Shown one piece after another: positions 61,812 to 64,000 of a DNA stretch of 64,000 nt; within the stretch, counting starts at the first letter, position 1, and each line of letters starts with the position of its first letter. The position numbers and the translations under genes were made by a program. The stretch lies in NCBI GenBank assembly GCA_024235835.1, contig JACKLQ010000002.1, forward strand, positions 744,001 to 808,000, in the 5' to 3' direction. Below the pieces are notes generated by a model, which made no database searches, was not told where the DNA came from, and saw nothing but the letters and a program-made list of their open reading frames with translations. This stretch comes from Thiobacillus sp. GTDB lineage: Bacteria > Pseudomonadota > Gammaproteobacteria > Burkholderiales > Thiobacillaceae.

Positions 61812-64000
61812 TCATGAAGGTGCGAGTTTCCGCCCCCGCCACAGCAGGTACACCACCGGGATGACGAACATGGACAGCATGGGCGCGGTGACCATGCCCC
61901 CCACCATGGGCGCGGCGATGCGCTGCATGACCTCGCTGCCGGTACCCGTGCCCAGCATGATGGGCAGCAGGCCCGCCAGGATCACGGCCACGGTCATGGC
62001 CTTGGGCCGCACCCGCAGCACGGCGCCGTCGACGATGGCGTCCATGAGGTCGGCCCGGGTGTTGAAGCGTCCTGCCGCCTGGCGGGCCTTCACCGCCTGG
62101 TCCAGGTAGATGAGCATGATGACGCCGAATTCCGCCGCCACGCCGGCCAGGGCGATGAAGCCCACGGCCACGGCCACGGACATGTTGTAGCCCAGCAGGT
62201 AGAGCAGCCAGTAGCCGCCGATGAGGGCGAAGGGCAGGGTGGCCATGATGAGCAGGGGTTGCCACAGGTTGCGGAAGGTGAGGAACAGCAACAGGAAGAT
62301 GATGCCCAGGGTGAGGGGTAGCACCAGCTTGAGCCGCGCTTCGGCCCGCTCCAGGTACTCGTACTGGCCGGACCAGGCGATGGAGTAGCCCGGGGGCAGG
62401 GTGACCTGTTCGATCACGGCCTTCTGGGCGTCCTGCACGTAGCTGCCCAGGTCCCGGTCCTTGATGTCCACGTAGATCCAGCCATTGGGGCGGGCGTTCT
62501 CGCTCTTCAGCATGGGGGGGCCGTCGCCGATGGACAGGCGCGCCACGGCGTTCAGGGGCACGCTGGCCCCCTGGGCGGTGAGCAGGGGCAGATTGCCCAG
62601 GGCCTCCACGCTGTCCCGCAATTCCCGGGGGAAGCGGATCTGCACGGGATAGCGCTCCAGGCCTTCCACGGTCTCCGCCACCGTGGCACCGCCCACGGCC
62701 ACGCTGATGAGTTCCTGCACGTCGGCGATGTTGAGGCCGTAGCGGGCCGCCGCCTCCCGGTCGATGTCCACGTTCAGGTAACGGCCCGCCGCCACCCGCT
62801 CGGCGAAGGCGCTGGCGGTGCCGGGCACGGTCTTCAACGCCGTTTCAACCTCGGCGCCGATCTGCTCGATGACGGCCAGGTCCGGTCCGGCGATCTTCAC
62901 CCCCACCGGGCTGCGGATGCCCGTGGCCAGCATGTCGATGCGGGTGCGGATGGGCTGCACCCACAGGTTGGCCAGGCCGGGAATGCGCACGTTGCGGTCC
63001 AGCTCCGCCATGATGCCCTGCAGGGTCATGCCCGGGCGCCATTCCGACGGGTCCTTGAGCTGGATGGTGGTCTCGATCATGGTCAGGGGCGCCGGGTCCG
63101 TGGCGGTGTCGGCGCGGCCGATCTTGCCGAACACGCTCTTCACCTCCGGCACGGTCCTGGTCATGCGGTCGGAAAGCTGGAGCAGTTCCGCCGCCTTGGA
63201 GGGCGACAGGCCCGGCAGGGTGGTGGGCATGGCCAGCAGGTCGCCTTCGTCCAGGGGCGGGATGAACTCCGAACCCACCTTGGAAAGTGGATACCAGGTG
63301 ATGGCCAGCACCACCGCCGCCGCCAGCAGGTTCAGCTTGGGGAAGCGCAGGGCCATGCCGATGAGGGGTCGGTACAGGGCGATGAGGAAGCGGTTGAGGG
63401 GGTTCCTGTGCTCGTCCGGCACCTTGCCGCGGATGAAGAAACCCATGAGCACGGGGATCAGGGTCACGGACAGGCCGGCGGCGGCAGCCATGGCGTAGGT
63501 CTTGGTGAAGGCCAGGGGGGCGAACAGCCGGCCTTCCTGGGCCTCCAGGGTGAACACCGGCAGGAAGCTCACGGTGATGATGAGCAGGCTGAAGAACAGG
63601 GCCGGCCCCACCTCGGCGGCGGCCTCGGCGGAGAGACGGAAATAGTCCTGGCCCGTAGGCTTTTCATCAGGATGGGCGTGGCGCCAGGCCTCCAGGTGCT
63701 TGTGGGCGTTCTCGATCATGACGATGGCGGCGTCCACCATGGCGCCGATGGCGATGGCGATGCCCCCCAGGGACATGATGTTGGCGTTGATGCCCTGGTG
63801 GCGCATGACGATGAAGGCGATGAGCACCCCCAGGGGCAGGGAGACGATGGCCACGAAGGCGGAGCGCAGGTGGAACAGGAAGGCCGCGCACACCAGGGCC
63901 ACGACGATGAATTCCTCCGCCAGCTTGTGGGTCAGGGTCTCCACCGAGCGCTTGATGAGGCCGGAGCGGTCGTAGGTGGGCACGATCTCCACCCCCTCGG
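61812..64000 (-). CDS. cusA: CusA-type heavy-metal RND efflux pump (C-terminal part)
   Basis: The frame is open to the right edge; about 730 residues of an expected 1040 are present. HME-RND features are clear: [18 protein letters not shown], the [28 protein letters not shown] transmembrane segment, [19 protein letters not shown], and the second TM block ([20 protein letters not shown]). CusA/CzcA/SilA proteins export Cu+/Ag+ or Zn2+/Co2+/Cd2+; the metal cannot be set from the visible part. The adaptor and TolC partner would be expected upstream, outside the window. Confidence 0.94.
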   Translation of the reverse strand, partial: EGVEIVPTYDRSGLIKRSVETLTHKLAEEFIVVALVCAAFLFHLRSAFVAIVSLPLGVLIAFIVMRHQGINANIMSLGGIAIAIGAMVDAAIVMIENAHKHLEAWRHAHPDEKPTGQDYFRLSAEAAAEVGPALFFSLLIITVSFLPVFTLEAQEGRLFAPLAFTKTYAMAAAAGLSVTLIPVLMGFFIRGKVPDEHRNPLNRFLIALYRPLIGMALRFPKLNLLAAAVVLAITWYPLSKVGSEFIPPLDEGDLLAMPTTLPGLSPSKAAELLQLSDRMTRTVPEVKSVFGKIGRADTATDPAPLTMIETTIQLKDPSEWRPGMTLQGIMAELDRNVRIPGLANLWVQPIRTRIDMLATGIRSPVGVKIAGPDLAVIEQIGAEVETALKTVPGTASAFAERVAAGRYLNVDIDREAAARYGLNIADVQELISVAVGGATVAETVEGLERYPVQIRFPRELRDSVEALGNLPLLTAQGASVPLNAVARLSIGDGPPMLKSENARPNGWIYVDIKDRDLGSYVQDAQKAVIEQVTLPPGYSIAWSGQYEYLERAEARLKLVLPLTLGIIFLLLFLTFRNLWQPLLIMATLPFALIGGYWLLYLLGYNMSVAVAVGFIALAGVAAEFGVIMLIYLDQAVKARQAAGRFNTRADLMDAIVDGAVLRVRPKAMTVAVILAGLLPIMLGTGTGSEVMQRIAAPMVGGMVTAPMLSMFVIPVVYLLWRGRKLAPS

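Overview
The window is about 64 kb of GC-rich bacterial chromosome. Gene order and protein content point to a betaproteobacterial sulfur oxidiser (Nitrosomonadales/Thiobacillus-like). It carries a polar-type flagellar operon (flhB-flhA-flhF-flhG-fliA-motAB), type IV pilus chemosensory genes (pilGHIJ-chpA, pilU), flavocytochrome c sulfide dehydrogenase genes, two exported rhodaneses, and the rsmI / yraN-diaA-dolP neighbourhood typical of proteobacteria. The species assignment is an inference; no 16S gene is present.

Layout. 0-7.2 kb: flagellar export, number control, sigma-28 and motor genes, followed by a convergent PilZ-domain protein. 9.1-12.2 kb: exported operon of two thioredoxin-like proteins, a TolC-type outer membrane protein and an HlyD-type adaptor, with no inner-membrane pump. 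12.2-17.6 kb: a small protein that resembles a half-length sulfur oxygenase/reductase, tRNA-Met, fccAB, and a divergent nine-haem cytochrome c fused to a membrane cytochrome b (CbcL-like). 17.6-29.9 kb: lipA, a CZB zinc sensor, cobW-ATPase-metA, an Ala/Lys-rich DksA, an HDOD-GGDEF protein, a thioredoxin-CcdA fusion, pilU, pyrC and rsmI.

29.9-39.85 kb separates rsmI from yraN. It contains a Ca2+-ATPase/cation exchanger pair and a chromosomal integron. The integron comprises an intI on the plus strand, an attI region with a short Shine-Dalgarno-equipped ORF, and a minus-strand array of small cassette genes (membrane protein, lipoprotein, two BrnT/BrnA-type toxin-antitoxin modules, CYTH protein, small hypothetical genes, lipoprotein plus GNAT) with recognisable attC sites. 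intI carries a 123-bp in-frame insertion rich in inverted repeats, and one brnT has been partly duplicated in tandem to give a chimeric copy.

39.85-64 kb: yraN-diaA-dolP; a secreted rhodanese, a DUF302 protein and a Met/Pro-rich protein; a possible DsrS-like gene with hemL, thiE and thiD; rubredoxin; a PhnD-rhodanese fusion; the pilus Chp operon with a very large ChpA; then uppP, a YkgJ-type protein, a Fic protein with TTGATA repeats in front of it, and the 3' part of a CusA-type metal efflux pump cut by the window end.

Functionally, the most coherent theme is sulfide/sulfur oxidation: FccAB, the SOR-like protein, CbcL-like quinone/cytochrome exchange, rhodaneses, DUF302, thiol-disulfide proteins and possibly DsrS. 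The main genome-plasticity feature is the integron.
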